Assembly (NCBI RefSeq): GCF_018343535.1
Contig: NZ_JAGYPF010000001.1
Span: 1,488,001 to 1,552,000 of the forward strand
Length of the DNA: 64,000 bases
Direction of reading: 5' to 3'
Origin: Neobacillus rhizophilus
GTDB lineage: Bacteria; Bacillota; Bacilli; Bacillales; Cytobacillaceae
A model generated the notes under the pieces. It saw nothing but the letters and a program-made list of their open reading frames with translations, made no database searches and was not told the origin of the DNA. Positions 34,210 to 43,117 of the stretch are shown here, one piece after another (position 1 is the first letter of the stretch; each line of letters opens with the position of its first letter). Position numbers and translations under genes: made by a program.

Positions 34210-35112
34210 ATGCTAAGAAAATTACTTACTGTATATGAAAATTCAGTGCTGTTTTCCGAAAGGCCAGATGTGCCATCTGAACAGCTTTATCTTTTTTACG
34301 ACCAGGCAGCTGATGAATGGCTGAGTATTCCCAAAAAGGAAATTAGCGATATAGAGCTCCACCTTCTAAAGACTTTGTATGAACTGGTGGAATGGCAGTC
34401 TTCAGCCGTGTCGTCCAGAGTAAACACCTGGTATGAGTTTTTATTTTTAAATGGGGTTCTCCCTTCAGAAAAGCAGGACACGTCATTTCGCTTTATCCAT
34501 TTTCATTTAAATGGCGATGATACAGATCAAAAGGAAATGGAATCTGCGTTAAAAGGCTTCTTTTCGGATGAGGCAGTGTTTCTTTGGGAAAGTCAATCCA
34601 AAGGTGTGATTATTGAAGAACAAAAACAAATTTCTCTTTCCGAAGAAGAATTACTGGCCATATCAGAAACATTGGAAAGCGATTTTTATGAAAGTGTCAC
34701 TTTTTTCATCGGAAAAGTTCATCCTTTTTCTGAGCAGTTACGAGCATTCTTCCAAGAGGAAAGAGAATTATTCCAGTTTGCTCTAGCGAAAGTGCACAAT
34801 TCCAAGATTTTTTCTTTTGAAAGAATTTTTCCTGCTTACCTTTCTGCCCGCTTGCCCGCTGAAATAAAAAATATGGTTCCCGAAGCGGTTTTTGCCCTTT
34901 TTGCGGATGACCCTGAAATGTTTTCAACGATAAAAGTATTTCTTGAAACCAATTTAAATGCCAGTCTTACAGCTAAAAAATTATATATCCACCGAAACAC
35001 GCTGCAATACCGGATTGATAAATTCGTGGAAAAAACCGGAATAGTATTAAAGGATTTTAACGGTGCGTTTATCGTTTTTTTAGCGTGCCTGCTCTTTGAA
35101 CAAAAGGGCTAA
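34210..35112 (+). CDS. PucR/CdaR-type helix-turn-helix regulator
   Basis: The 300-residue protein has a C-terminal PucR HTH motif (FLETNLNASLTAKKLYIHRNTLQYRIDKF split over about residues 238-268), which is the diagnostic DNA-binding domain of the family. The N-terminal 200 residues are poorly conserved and presumably sense a ligand. It lies immediately upstream of msmX in the same direction, with about 110 bases and two cre-like sites between. A role in carbohydrate control is plausible but inferred only from position. Confidence 0.8.
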   Translation: MLRKLLTVYENSVLFSERPDVPSEQLYLFYDQAADEWLSIPKKEISDIELHLLKTLYELVEWQSSAVSSRVNTWYEFLFLNGVLPSEKQDTSFRFIHFHLNGDDTDQKEMESALKGFFSDEAVFLWESQSKGVIIEEQKQISLSEEELLAISETLESDFYESVTFFIGKVHPFSEQLRAFFQEERELFQFALAKVHNSKIFSFERIFPAYLSARLPAEIKNMVPEAVFALFADDPEMFSTIKVFLETNLNASLTAKKLYIHRNTLQYRIDKFVEKTGIVLKDFNGAFIVFLACLLFEQKG

Positions 35113-35126
35113 TGTCAATCTGCCCA

Positions 35127-35140
35127 AAAAAGCGTTTTCA
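35127..35140 (+). promoter_or_regulatory. Candidate CcpA cre site 1 upstream of msmX
   Basis: AAAAAGCGTTTTCA fits the AANCGNTTNCA core of the cre consensus. It lies 82 bases before the msmX start. Confidence 0.5.
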
Positions 35141-35166
35141 ATATTTGTGCAGCCTTACCATATCGA

Positions 35167-35180
35167 TTAAAGCGCTTTCC
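35167..35180 (+). promoter_or_regulatory. Candidate CcpA cre site 2 upstream of msmX
   Basis: TTAAAGCGCTTTCC contains the perfect palindrome AAAGCGCTTT typical of cre cores, 42 bases before the msmX start. The two sites are four helical turns apart. Confidence 0.55.
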
Positions 35181-35221
35181 TTGTAAACTTAAAGTACAAA
35201 CAACACAAGGAGGCTGTGAAC

Positions 35222-36334
35222 ATGGCTGAATTAAAATTAGACCATATTTATAAAATTTACGATAACAAGGTAACAGCAGTTAAAGACTTTAATTTACACA
35301 TTGATGATAAGGAATTTATCGTATTTGTCGGTCCATCCGGATGCGGAAAATCAACGACACTTAGAATGATTGCCGGTCTTGAAGAAATCTCAAAAGGGGA
35401 TTTTCTCATTGATGGCAAACGCGTAAACGACGTAGCACCAAAAGACCGCGATATCGCGATGGTTTTCCAAAACTATGCGCTTTATCCGCATATGACCGTT
35501 TATGATAATATGGCATTTGGTTTAAAGCTTCGTAAGTTTCCTAAAGATGAAATCGACCGCCGCGTGAAAGAAGCTGCTAAAATCCTTGGCCTTGAAGCAT
35601 ATTTAGCTCGTAAGCCGAAAGCGCTATCAGGTGGACAGCGCCAGCGTGTTGCATTAGGCCGTGCGATTGTACGTGATGCTAAAGTATTCTTAATGGACGA
35701 GCCATTATCAAACCTTGATGCGAAACTTCGTGTGCAAATGCGCGCTGAAATCGCCAAGCTTCACCGCCGCTTAAATACAACGACTATTTATGTAACGCAC
35801 GACCAAACTGAGGCCATGACAATGGCTACCCGTTTAGTCGTTATGAAGGATGGCATCATCCAGCAGGTTGGTTCACCAAAAGAAGTTTATGAGAAGCCTG
35901 AAAATGTCTTTGTTGGCGGCTTTATCGGATCACCAGCGATGAACTTCTTCAACGGAAAATTAGAAGACGGCAAGTTTATCATTGGTAAAAACTCCATTGC
36001 TGTTCCGGAAGGAAAAATGAAATTCCTTCGTGAGCAAGGCTATGTCGGCAAATCGCTGATCCTTGGTGTCCGCCCTGAGGATATTCATGATGAGCCTCTA
36101 TTTATTGAAGCTTCTTCAGGTACAAAAATTGCTGCCCATATTGATGTTGCCGAATTAACTGGTGCTGAATTAATGATATACTCCAGCATCGATGGTCAAG
36201 ATTATGTGGCCCGCCTTGATTCTCGCAGCAACGTAAGACCAGGCGATAAATTAGAGTTGGCATTTGATTTAAACAAAGCCCACTTCTTCGACGTGGAAAC
36301 CGAACTACGTATCCGCCCACAAAGCGAAAAATAA
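35222..36334 (+). CDS. msmX: Sugar ABC transporter ATPase MsmX/UgpC
   Basis: The 370-residue CUT1-type ATPase energises several sugar importers. It has Walker [11 protein letters not shown], the Q-loop [20 protein letters not shown], signature [15 protein letters not shown] and Walker [13 protein letters not shown]. The switch histidine is in [15 protein letters not shown], followed by the regulatory C-terminal MOBE/TOBE region ([12 protein letters not shown]). MsmX is the shared ATPase of oligosaccharide importers in B. subtilis. The ATG at 35222 follows AAGGAGGCTGTGAAC; the GTG at 35216 lies too close to that site. Confidence 0.94.
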   Translation: MAELKLDHIYKIYDNKVTAVKDFNLHIDDKEFIVFVGPSGCGKSTTLRMIAGLEEISKGDFLIDGKRVNDVAPKDRDIAMVFQNYALYPHMTVYDNMAFGLKLRKFPKDEIDRRVKEAAKILGLEAYLARKPKALSGGQRQRVALGRAIVRDAKVFLMDEPLSNLDAKLRVQMRAEIAKLHRRLNTTTIYVTHDQTEAMTMATRLVVMKDGIIQQVGSPKEVYEKPENVFVGGFIGSPAMNFFNGKLEDGKFIIGKNSIAVPEGKMKFLREQGYVGKSLILGVRPEDIHDEPLFIEASSGTKIAAHIDVAELTGAELMIYSSIDGQDYVARLDSRSNVRPGDKLELAFDLNKAHFFDVETELRIRPQSEK

Positions 36335-36349
36335 ACTATGATTCTTTTG

Positions 36350-36395
36350 GGTCCTGACCACCCTGCTATACCGCAGAATGAGGTCAGGACCTTTT
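36350..36395. terminator. Terminator between msmX and a zinc-ribbon gene
   Basis: GGTCCTGACC (36350-36359) is the exact complement of GGTCAGGACC (36382-36391), followed by TTTT. It stands between convergent genes. Confidence 0.85.
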
Positions 36396-36397
36396 GA

Positions 36398-36640
36398 TTA
36401 TTCTTTAATAAAGATAACCTCATCTTTATGGCAGGCAGGGCAACGATACAGATGCGGGCATTTATTCTCAGAATAGGTATCCGCATATCCATCTTCCATT
36501 TTCATCAATTCAATTTCCATATAGGGACTGTAATCGTCGTAGTAATCTTGAAGTCTGCCGCTTTCCAACATTGGCTCCCCACAATCCCTACATAATAAAT
36601 ATACTTCCCTCAAGCCATTACATACTGGGCACACGGTCAT
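36398..36640 (-). CDS. Small zinc-ribbon-like protein
   Basis: The 80-residue acidic protein contains four Cys pairs: CPVC near the start, CRDC near residue 17, CPHL near 61 and CPAC near 68. It probably binds zinc. I do not recognise a named family. The ATG at 36640 follows AAGGGTGAATTAG. Confidence 0.7.
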   Translation of the reverse strand: MTVCPVCNGLREVYLLCRDCGEPMLESGRLQDYYDDYSPYMEIELMKMEDGYADTYSENKCPHLYRCPACHKDEVIFIKE

Positions 36641-36804
36641 CTAATTCACCCTTTAATTTGTTTTCTTTAGTTTGCGTCACTTTGTAACCCCTATGATAGG
36701 GAATAAATTTCCACTTAAAATTTTCGAATAAGCTTTTTAGATTTAGTCATAATAAGATTACAAGCAGCACCCCACCAAGAAAAACAAGCAACACTTACAA
36801 CGAT

Positions 36805-36850
36805 GGATGAAGCCAGACAGGGTTACAACCGGTGCAACTCCGGTTCATCC
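36805..36850 (+). promoter_or_regulatory. Stem-loop in the SASP upstream region
   Basis: GGATGA (36805-36810) pairs with TCATCC (36845-36850), enclosing the hairpin ACCGG/CCGGT (36828-36832 and 36840-36844). It could be a transcript leader or part of the neighbouring repeat; it matches no riboswitch I recognise. Confidence 0.4.
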
Positions 36851-36856
36851 AACTAA

Positions 36857-36979
36857 GAAAAGCTTCAAGCGCCTCGACCAGGGGCGACAGGCATAAGACG
36901 AGCCGGCATGAAGGGTGCTTTTTAACCTTCAGGACGGATTGCTGTAGACCTTCGTGCCCCTAGGCGCTGAAGCTAGACA
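36857..36979. repeat. GC-rich dispersed repeat with nested inverted arms
   Basis: The outer arms AGCTTCAAGCGCCT and AGGCGCTGAAGCT pair with one bulge. An inner arm AGGGGC pairs with GCCCCT, and CATGAAGG faces CCTTCAGG across a T-rich loop. The pattern (GCTTCAGCGCC ends, GGGGC inner arms, about 120 bp) is of a class I recall as common in soil Bacillus genomes. Only one copy lies in this window, about 100 bp upstream of the SASP gene. Confidence 0.75.
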
Positions 36980-37041
36980 ATATTTATTATCATGGGTTAG
37001 GCCTAGGAGGCTATGGTAATAATCCCATTATGGTTCAACTC

Positions 37042-37048
37042 CATACTA
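37042..37048 (+). promoter_or_regulatory. Possible sigma-G-type -10 element for the SASP gene
   Basis: CATACTA matches the forespore sigma factor -10 pattern (CATnnTA), 34 bases before the start codon. The -35 region (GTAAT near 37016) is a weak match, so this is tentative. Confidence 0.4.
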
Positions 37049-37082
37049 ACCCCAAAACTAAAAAGAGGAGTGTTAACTTACT

Positions 37083-37286
37083 ATGGCTAACAACAACAAC
37101 TCTAACCAACTTTTAGTACCAGGAGTACAACAAGCACTTGATTCAATGAAGTATGAAATTGCTCAAGAATTTGGCGTAAATCTTGGAGCAGACACAACTT
37201 CTCGCGCTAACGGATCTGTTGGAGGAGAAATCACTAAGCGTCTTGTCGCTATGGCTGAATCTCAACTTGGCGGTTTCCAACGCTAA
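37083..37286 (+). CDS. sspB: Alpha/beta-type small acid-soluble spore protein
   Basis: The 67-residue DNA-binding spore protein protects forespore DNA from UV and heat. The family signatures are [19 protein letters not shown] (including the germination-protease cleavage site EFG within residues 25-31) and [17 protein letters not shown]. An Asn-rich N-terminus and C-terminal LGGFQR complete the match. AAAGAGGAG precedes the ATG. The exact ssp letter is uncertain, as these genes are paralogous. The terminator is shared with convergent fumC. Confidence 0.93.
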   Translation: MANNNNSNQLLVPGVQQALDSMKYEIAQEFGVNLGADTTSRANGSVGGEITKRLVAMAESQLGGFQR

Positions 37287-37326
37287 TTAGTAAACCTAAT
37301 TGATAAAAGTTCATAATATGGCTAAG

Positions 37327-37357
37327 AGCCCCCTCCTTTAGAGGGGGCTTTCATTTG
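37327..37357. terminator. Terminator between the SASP gene and fumC
   Basis: AGCCCCCTC (37327-37335) pairs with GAGGGGGCT (37341-37349) over CTTTA, followed by a T-rich tail. Confidence 0.85.
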
Positions 37358-37358
37358 T

Positions 37359-38738
37359 TTAAATCATTTTTTCTGGCTTAATCCACTCATCGAATTGCTC
37401 AGCGGTCAGATAGCCCGTTTTGATTGCCGCTTCCTTCAGGGTGCTATTTTCTTTAAAGGCAAGTTTGGCGATGGCAGCTGCCTTTTCATAGCCGATATAA
37501 GGGTTTAAGGCGGTAACCAGCATTAACGAACGTCCAACATGCTCTTTAATGGCTTCTTCATTTGCTTCAATCCCAACTGCACAGTTGACGTTAAAGGAAC
37601 GAATGCTGTCAGTTAAAAGCCTGATTGATTGGATTAAATTATAAATAATCACCGGTTTAAAAACATTTAACTCGAAATTGCCCTGGCTTGCGGCAAAGCC
37701 AATGGATGTATCATTTCCAAAGATTTGGCAGGCTACCATCGTCAATGCTTCACTTTGCGTTGGATTCACTTTCCCAGGCATAATAGAGCTGCCAGGCTCA
37801 TTGGCCGGTATCGTCAGTTCGCCAATGCCGCTGCGCGGGCCGCTTGCAAGCCATCTGACATCATTGGCAATTTTCATTAAATCGGCCGCCAATGCTTTTA
37901 AAGCCCCATGGGCATAAACGATTTCATCATGGCTTGTCAGAGCGTGGAATTTATTTTCTGAGGATTGAAACGGGAAACCAGTCAGCGTGTGGAGCTCTTC
38001 AGCGACTTTTACGCCAAACTCCGGACTAGCGTTAATTCCAGTACCGACTGCAGTTCCTCCGATAGCTAATTGGAGCAAGTGCTGGCTTGCCTCTGTAATC
38101 ATTCGCTCATTATTCTCCAGCATATACCTCCAGCCGCTGATTTCCTGCCCCAAAGTCAACGGTGTAGCATCCTGCAGATGGGTTCGGCCAATTTTTACGA
38201 TGTTTGCGAAGGCTTTTTCCTTTTCTATCAGCGTATTTTTTAATTCCTGTATTGCCGGAATAAGGTTTTCGGTAATTTTTATAAAAGCAGCAATATGCAT
38301 TGCCGTCGGGAACGTATCATTTGAACTCTGCGACATATTAACATCATCATTTGGATGAATCTTTTCAGTGCTATTTTGACTTTTTAACCATTCATTTGCG
38401 CGATTGGCAATGACTTCATTAACGTTCATATTGGATTGTGTACCGCTGCCTGTCTGCCAAACCGCCAATGGAAAATGTTCATCATGTTGTCCCGCTAAAA
38501 TGTCTTCAGACACCTTTTTGATAGCGTTCATTTTACCCTCACTCAATTTACCGAGCTGATGATTAACGATCGCAGCCGCCTGCTTAATGTAAACCAAACC
38601 ATAAACGAGCTCGAGCGGCATTTTTTCCATCCCGATTATAAAATTCTCTTTGCTCCGCTGCGTCTGTGCTCCCCAAAATTTATCTTCAGGAACACGGACT
38701 TCACCTAATGTATCGTGTTCTATTCTAAATTTCTCCAT
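37359..38738 (-). CDS. fumC: Fumarate hydratase class II
   Basis: The 459-residue enzyme converts fumarate to malate in the TCA cycle and forms a cytoplasmic homotetramer. The signature loop [16 protein letters not shown] is near residue 310. Other active-site blocks are [39 protein letters not shown] and [17 protein letters not shown]. The ATG at 38738 ([14 protein letters not shown]) follows GAGGTGG at the best spacing; a second ATG three bases earlier is possible. Confidence 0.96.
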   Translation of the reverse strand: MEKFRIEHDTLGEVRVPEDKFWGAQTQRSKENFIIGMEKMPLELVYGLVYIKQAAAIVNHQLGKLSEGKMNAIKKVSEDILAGQHDEHFPLAVWQTGSGTQSNMNVNEVIANRANEWLKSQNSTEKIHPNDDVNMSQSSNDTFPTAMHIAAFIKITENLIPAIQELKNTLIEKEKAFANIVKIGRTHLQDATPLTLGQEISGWRYMLENNERMITEASQHLLQLAIGGTAVGTGINASPEFGVKVAEELHTLTGFPFQSSENKFHALTSHDEIVYAHGALKALAADLMKIANDVRWLASGPRSGIGELTIPANEPGSSIMPGKVNPTQSEALTMVACQIFGNDTSIGFAASQGNFELNVFKPVIIYNLIQSIRLLTDSIRSFNVNCAVGIEANEEAIKEHVGRSLMLVTALNPYIGYEKAAAIAKLAFKENSTLKEAAIKTGYLTAEQFDEWIKPEKMI

Positions 38739-38801
38739 CATTTCCACCTCACTATTTATCATCCTTTCATATGTATTCCCAAACTAATCTGTTTTATAAA
38801 T

Positions 38802-38830
38802 AAAAAAAACTGCGGAACTTTGTCCGCAGC
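38802..38830 (-). terminator. Intrinsic terminator of a 28-codon gene
   Basis: On the minus strand CTGCGGAC pairs with GTTCCGCAG over a short loop and is followed by T8. Confidence 0.85.
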
Positions 38831-38831
38831 C

Positions 38832-38918
38832 TTAATGTCTGCTAATAAGTGTATAGCCAATGTAATACGTAAGAACTAAAAAACTGCCAATGGTTAGAAC
38901 AACTGTGTAATCTGACAT
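38832..38918 (-). CDS. Micro-protein with one membrane helix (28 aa)
   Basis: Twenty-eight codons beginning MSDYTVVLTIGSFLVLTYYI form a single hydrophobic helix and end GYTLISRH. A good ribosome site (GGGGTGG, nine bases before the ATG) and a strong terminator immediately after the stop make translation likely. I do not recognise the family. It lies between fumC and bmrD, facing the same way as both. Confidence 0.6.
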   Translation of the reverse strand: MSDYTVVLTIGSFLVLTYYIGYTLISRH

Positions 38919-39038
38919 TGATTTGCCACCCCATTTTTAATTTGAATTAAAACTACAATATCATGGGGTGAAACGAAGACAAGTGATAAAAATTACACTT
39001 TCTTGGCGAAGATATGAATTTTTTATGAACGTTTTTAT

Positions 39039-41057
39039 TTAACCTGCCATGTCTGTGCTTCCAACTTGAAGCTCATACATTTGATAATATTTTCCCTTAA
39101 ACGCCATTAATTCATCATGGGTCCCGCGTTCAACGATGGTACCGCGGTCTAGGACTAGAATTTGATCGGCATTTCGAATCGTCGACAGACGGTGGGCAAT
39201 GATAAAGGTTGTTCTCCCTTTTTTCAAGACATCCATTGCCTCTTGGATCAGCGCTTCGGTTTCCGTATCAATGCTGGAGGTGGCTTCATCCAGAATAAGA
39301 ATAGCCGGATTAAAAGCAAGGGCGCGGGCAAAGGAAATTAACTGGCGCTGCCCGCTTGATAGTGTGCTGCCTTTTTCTATTACCGGTTCATCAAAACCGT
39401 TTTCAAGGTTTTTAAATACTTTTTCCGCACCAACATCACGTAATGCTTTTTCGACTTTTTCGCTTGTAATGGACGGATCATTTAAACTCACATTGGAGGA
39501 GATTGTTCCTGTAAATAAATACGGGTCCTGCAAGACAATCCCCATATGCTGACGTATCGTTTGCCGCGGGATGCATTCGATATCTTTTCCGTCTATCAAG
39601 ATTTGTCCTTTCTGACAGTCGTAATATCGAAAAAGCAGATTCATGATGGAGCTTTTCCCGGAACCGGTATGGCCAACAAGCGCCACCGTTTCCCCAGGCT
39701 TTGCCTCAAATTGAATATTCTTTAAAACATATTCACCGTCTTTGTAACCAAAAGAAACATTTTCGAATGTGACGTTACCTTTAATCCGTGAAATTCGTTC
39801 CGGACTGACGTTTTCCCCCGGCTCATCCATCAGCTTAAATACCCTCTCACCAGCAACAAGTGCTGTCTCCAGATTGGCCAATTGGTTTACAATGCCTTGG
39901 ACGGGCTGAAACAGCCGATTGACGTAATCGACAAAAGCGTACAGCATTCCCAATGAAATAACAGATTCAGGTGAAAGTGCCTGGCCTCCAAAGTACCAGA
40001 TAAATGCCACAAAGACGAGATTTCTTAAAATTCCAACCAGGTTGTGACCTGTTAAGGCATTCAGGTTTAACAGTTTATTTTGGTAGGTAAAATGGCCATG
40101 GTTAAGATTTTCGAAATCCTTCATCGTTTCCTGTTCCCGGTTGAAGGCCTGGATAATGTTCATCCCCTGAATCGATTCATTAACCATCGCATTGATTTCA
40201 CTGTTCCGTGAACGAATCACCCGATTATATCTGGAAGCATACTTCCGGTAAATCAAAATCCAAATATACAAAATGGGCAAGAGCAGCAAACAAATTGCCG
40301 CCAGCTTTGCGTTTAAAATAAACAAAGCTGAGTAAATGCCAGTAATATAAATGGCGCTTGTAAAAAAGGCTGCCAATACGGTTACATAAAGCTCACGAAT
40401 CGCCTCGGTGTCATTTGTGATTCTGGCAACGACCTTGCCTGCGGGAAGCTTGTCAAAATAGCGGACTGGAAGTCTTTGAATATGATGAAAAACATCCTCG
40501 CGCATTTTTTGAATAATCCGATTGGCTGACTTTTTCAAAAAGAAGTGCTCGCCGTATTGAAAAACCGCCGAAACCACCAAGAGTCCAAAATAAAGTGCCA
40601 GCAGTTTAAAGATCCCCGGTATTTCTGGCTGATAAAACGCTAAAAGTTCAGGCCCTTTGATAATTTTTGCAGGGTATTCTGCTTGCTTCTTCCCTTTTGA
40701 AATAAATAGTTTGCTGTCCTTGAGGTTTCTTTTACCGTCAAATTCCAGATCATCCTCTATAAACACAAACTTTATTCCTACCTGAAGGATCCGGACTTTT
40801 TCTCCCTTTTCCTCGCCTTTTGTAAAATACTTTTCCCGTTTATAAAACGTTCCGTTATAGCTTACGGCTTTATCACCTTTTGCTGCTGTTTCATACCAAA
40901 CCGACTCAATCCCTAAAATATGCTGATCGATGATGTTCTTCGCGATAAACGGGCCGGCCAAATCCGTTACGACCGAGATGGTCAGCATGAACAGGGCCGC
41001 GATAATGATTTTTTTATAAAATAAAGCGTAATTAATTAAGCGTCTGCCGACCTTCAT
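39039..41057 (-). CDS. bmrD: Multidrug ABC half-transporter BmrD (YheH-like)
   Basis: The 672-residue half-transporter has six membrane segments with a large extracytoplasmic insertion after the first one (residues about 45-140), as in B. subtilis BmrD. The ATPase domain has Walker A GHTGSGKSS (near 460), a canonical signature LSSGQRQLISFARAL, and Walker B ILILDEATSSID with the catalytic Glu. It is the catalytically consensus partner of the BmrC/BmrD heterodimer, which exports drugs. Its start overlaps the bmrC stop by four bases. Confidence 0.93.
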   Translation of the reverse strand: MKVGRRLINYALFYKKIIIAALFMLTISVVTDLAGPFIAKNIIDQHILGIESVWYETAAKGDKAVSYNGTFYKREKYFTKGEEKGEKVRILQVGIKFVFIEDDLEFDGKRNLKDSKLFISKGKKQAEYPAKIIKGPELLAFYQPEIPGIFKLLALYFGLLVVSAVFQYGEHFFLKKSANRIIQKMREDVFHHIQRLPVRYFDKLPAGKVVARITNDTEAIRELYVTVLAAFFTSAIYITGIYSALFILNAKLAAICLLLLPILYIWILIYRKYASRYNRVIRSRNSEINAMVNESIQGMNIIQAFNREQETMKDFENLNHGHFTYQNKLLNLNALTGHNLVGILRNLVFVAFIWYFGGQALSPESVISLGMLYAFVDYVNRLFQPVQGIVNQLANLETALVAGERVFKLMDEPGENVSPERISRIKGNVTFENVSFGYKDGEYVLKNIQFEAKPGETVALVGHTGSGKSSIMNLLFRYYDCQKGQILIDGKDIECIPRQTIRQHMGIVLQDPYLFTGTISSNVSLNDPSITSEKVEKALRDVGAEKVFKNLENGFDEPVIEKGSTLSSGQRQLISFARALAFNPAILILDEATSSIDTETEALIQEAMDVLKKGRTTFIIAHRLSTIRNADQILVLDRGTIVERGTHDELMAFKGKYYQMYELQVGSTDMAG

Positions 41058-42811
41058 GCTGATACCTCCTCTTCGATTTTGGCTTCCACCTGCTGGCGCA
41101 AAAATTGCTCCTTATACCAGCCGTCCCGCTCAAGCACCTGTTCATGAGTTCCTTCCTCAATAATGAACCCCTCATCAAGAACGATGATATGGTCGGCATG
41201 CTGGACTGCAGACATTCTGTGCGTAGTAATAATTGTTGTTTTCCCGTTTCTTACTGTACGGATATTGTCGATGATTTTCTTCTCCGTTTTCGCATCTACC
41301 GCAGATAAGGAATCATCGAGAATCAATATTTCCGGATTTTTAATGAGCGCGCGGGCAATCGAAATCCGCTGCTTTTGCCCGCCCGATAACGCGACTCCCT
41401 TTTCTCCAACTAGTGTCTCGAGACCTTCCGGGAGCATTTGCAAATCTTTGCGAAAAGCCGCGAGATCAATGGCTGTCTGCAGGTCGTCCTCAGATGCGTC
41501 CTTACATCCGAACAAAATATTTTCCTTTACACTTCTCGAAAAAAGAACATGGTCCTGCGGGACGTAGCCAATCCATTGGCGTACTTGTTCTAGTGTTTGG
41601 TCTTCAATGGAGGCCCCGCCGATTGAAAGTCCGCCTTTTCCAAGTGGATATTGCCGCAATAATTGCTTGATAAAAGTTGTTTTTCCGCTGCCCGTCTTGC
41701 CGACAACCCCAAGTGTTTGGCCTTGAAGCAGCTTGACGGTGACATTTTGCAGATTATCCGTTTTCGAAGATGGGTAACGAAACGTTACTTTTTCGAAATG
41801 GATTGGGTTTGGTTCGGTTATCTTTATTGGCTGGGATGGGTTTTTGACCTCTTCCTGATAGCTGAGTGTTTCATGGACCCGGTCGAGCGACGCATTCCCC
41901 CGCTGCATTACGTTGATCAGTTCGCCGACGGCAAACATTGGCCAAATCATCATCCCCAGGTACACATTAAAGGAAACAAGGTCCCCCAAAGTGATAGCCT
42001 GATGGAAAACGAGAGTTGCCCCGTATCCAATGCCAATTAAATAGCTGATGCCGACCAGTATTTTAATGGTCGGATCAAATAACGAATCGATTCTTGCGAC
42101 GTTTATATTTTTTTGATAAACATCTTCGGTCAATTCGTGAAATCGCTCGCGGTCCGCATTTTCTTGGACATAGGCACGGATGACTCTCACTCCGGCAATC
42201 GATTCGAGAACGCGGTCATTTAATTCCCCGAAGGCATCCTGTGCTTCGGTAAAGCGGGTGTGGATCTTTTTTCCATACATTTGCATCAGGATGGCCATGA
42301 TCGGCAGGGGCAATATCGCCGCCAAGGTCAGCTTCCAGCTGATGAAAAAGCCCATCGTAAACAGAATCGTCAGCATCCAGACACTCGAATCGACAAGAGT
42401 TAAAATCCCGAACCCGGCTGTAATGGAAATAGCCTTTAAATCGTTGGTGGCACGAGCCATTAAATCTCCGGTACGATTCTTTTCAAAAAAGGCCGGCGTC
42501 ATTTTTAAAAGATGTCCCATAAATCTTGAGCGCAGCTTTCTTTCGATTAAAAATGCACCGCCGAACAATTGATATTGCCATATATAAGTGATAGCGTACG
42601 ATGAAACCATAATGATGGTGAGATAGACAAGATACATGTAGATTTTCTGGTTTGTCATCGCCCCGGAATGAATATCGTCGATTGCCAAGCCAATTAATTT
42701 GGGAGGTATGACATCCAGCAAACCCACGAATATAAGTAAAGTGACCGCTACTAGGTAGCGCTTCCAATTTTCTTTAAAAAACCAGCTTAATTTCTTCAAT
42801 ACGGAAAACAT
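41054..42811 (-). CDS. bmrC: Multidrug ABC half-transporter BmrC (YheI-like)
   Basis: The 585-residue half-transporter has exactly the length of B. subtilis BmrC. Six N-terminal membrane segments are followed by an ATPase with Walker A GKTGSGKTT, signature LSGGQKQRISIARAL and Walker B ILILDDSLSAVD. The residue after the Walker B Asp is Asp rather than the catalytic Glu, the expected degenerate site of heterodimeric exporters. The ATG follows AGGGGGAAAAACAGC. Expression is controlled by an upstream leader peptide and tandem terminators (42840-43184). Confidence 0.94.
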   Translation of the reverse strand: MFSVLKKLSWFFKENWKRYLVAVTLLIFVGLLDVIPPKLIGLAIDDIHSGAMTNQKIYMYLVYLTIIMVSSYAITYIWQYQLFGGAFLIERKLRSRFMGHLLKMTPAFFEKNRTGDLMARATNDLKAISITAGFGILTLVDSSVWMLTILFTMGFFISWKLTLAAILPLPIMAILMQMYGKKIHTRFTEAQDAFGELNDRVLESIAGVRVIRAYVQENADRERFHELTEDVYQKNINVARIDSLFDPTIKILVGISYLIGIGYGATLVFHQAITLGDLVSFNVYLGMMIWPMFAVGELINVMQRGNASLDRVHETLSYQEEVKNPSQPIKITEPNPIHFEKVTFRYPSSKTDNLQNVTVKLLQGQTLGVVGKTGSGKTTFIKQLLRQYPLGKGGLSIGGASIEDQTLEQVRQWIGYVPQDHVLFSRSVKENILFGCKDASEDDLQTAIDLAAFRKDLQMLPEGLETLVGEKGVALSGGQKQRISIARALIKNPEILILDDSLSAVDAKTEKKIIDNIRTVRNGKTTIITTHRMSAVQHADHIIVLDEGFIIEEGTHEQVLERDGWYKEQFLRQQVEAKIEEEVSA

Positions 42812-42839
42812 GCTGTTTTTCCCCCTATTTCTGTTTAAT

Positions 42840-42899
42840 CTATCCGCTTTCTAGATCTCCTATTTTGTGTACAAGCCTTACATTGAGTCTTTTCAGCAT
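42840..42899 (-). CDS. Second upstream leader peptide of bmrCD (19 aa)
   Basis: Nineteen codons (MLKRLNVRLVHKIGDLESG) are preceded by an excellent AAAAAAGGAGG site and lie between the second terminator hairpin and bmrC. The peptide is basic at its N-terminus and matches no family. Given the strong ribosome site it is probably translated, and it may couple ribosome flow to bmrC translation. Confidence 0.55.
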   Translation of the reverse strand: MLKRLNVRLVHKIGDLESG

Positions 42900-42917
42900 G
42901 CTAATTCCTCCTTTTTT

Positions 42918-42962
42918 ATAAAAAAAGAGACATACTGCCGCAACTGTGCAGTATGCCTCTTA
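42918..42962 (-). terminator. Attenuator terminator 2 of the bmrCD leader
   Basis: On the minus strand AGAGGCATACTGC pairs with GCAGTATGTCTCT (one wobble, nine-base loop) and is followed by TTTTTTTAT. It lies between leader peptide 1 and leader peptide 2. Confidence 0.9.
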
Positions 42963-42971
42963 TTTAAAAAT

Positions 42972-43015
42972 AAAAAACACACGCCGCGCATCACAAAGTA
43001 ACGCAGCCTGTGTTT
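42972..43015 (-). terminator. Attenuator terminator 1 of the bmrCD leader
   Basis: On the minus strand ACACAGGCTGCG pairs with CGCGGCGTGTGT in 11 of 12 positions and is followed by TTTTTTATTTTT. Its 5' arm contains GGCTGCGTT, which is also perfectly complementary to nine bases in leader peptide 1 (43054-43062), giving an alternative antiterminator. Confidence 0.88.
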
Positions 43016-43039
43016 GAAAATACATAAGTAAAGTGTAGA

Positions 43040-43117
43040 TTACAAGGAAATCCCTTCAGGGTTGGCTGCGTTTACATATTCAGTTGATTGATAAATTAAG
43101 TGGTTTAAGATAATCAT
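43040..43117 (-). CDS. BmrB-like leader peptide of the bmrCD attenuator (25 aa)
   Basis: Twenty-five codons (MIILNHLIYQSTEYVNAANP, then EGISL) follow a GGAGGGCTGCAAA site. The codons for Asn-Ala-Ala contain AACGCAGCC, able to pair either with the GGCTGC in its own ribosome site or with GGCTGCGTT in terminator 1. This is the layout of ribosome-mediated attenuation, known for B. subtilis bmrBCD, where drugs that slow ribosomes raise transporter expression. The peptide itself shows no clear similarity to BmrB that I can verify. Confidence 0.82.
   Translation of the reverse strand: MIILNHLIYQSTEYVNAANPEGISL

Noticed and set aside
37678-38358. Plus-strand frames within fumC
   Set aside because: They are antisense shadows of a complete fumarase gene with high codon regularity.
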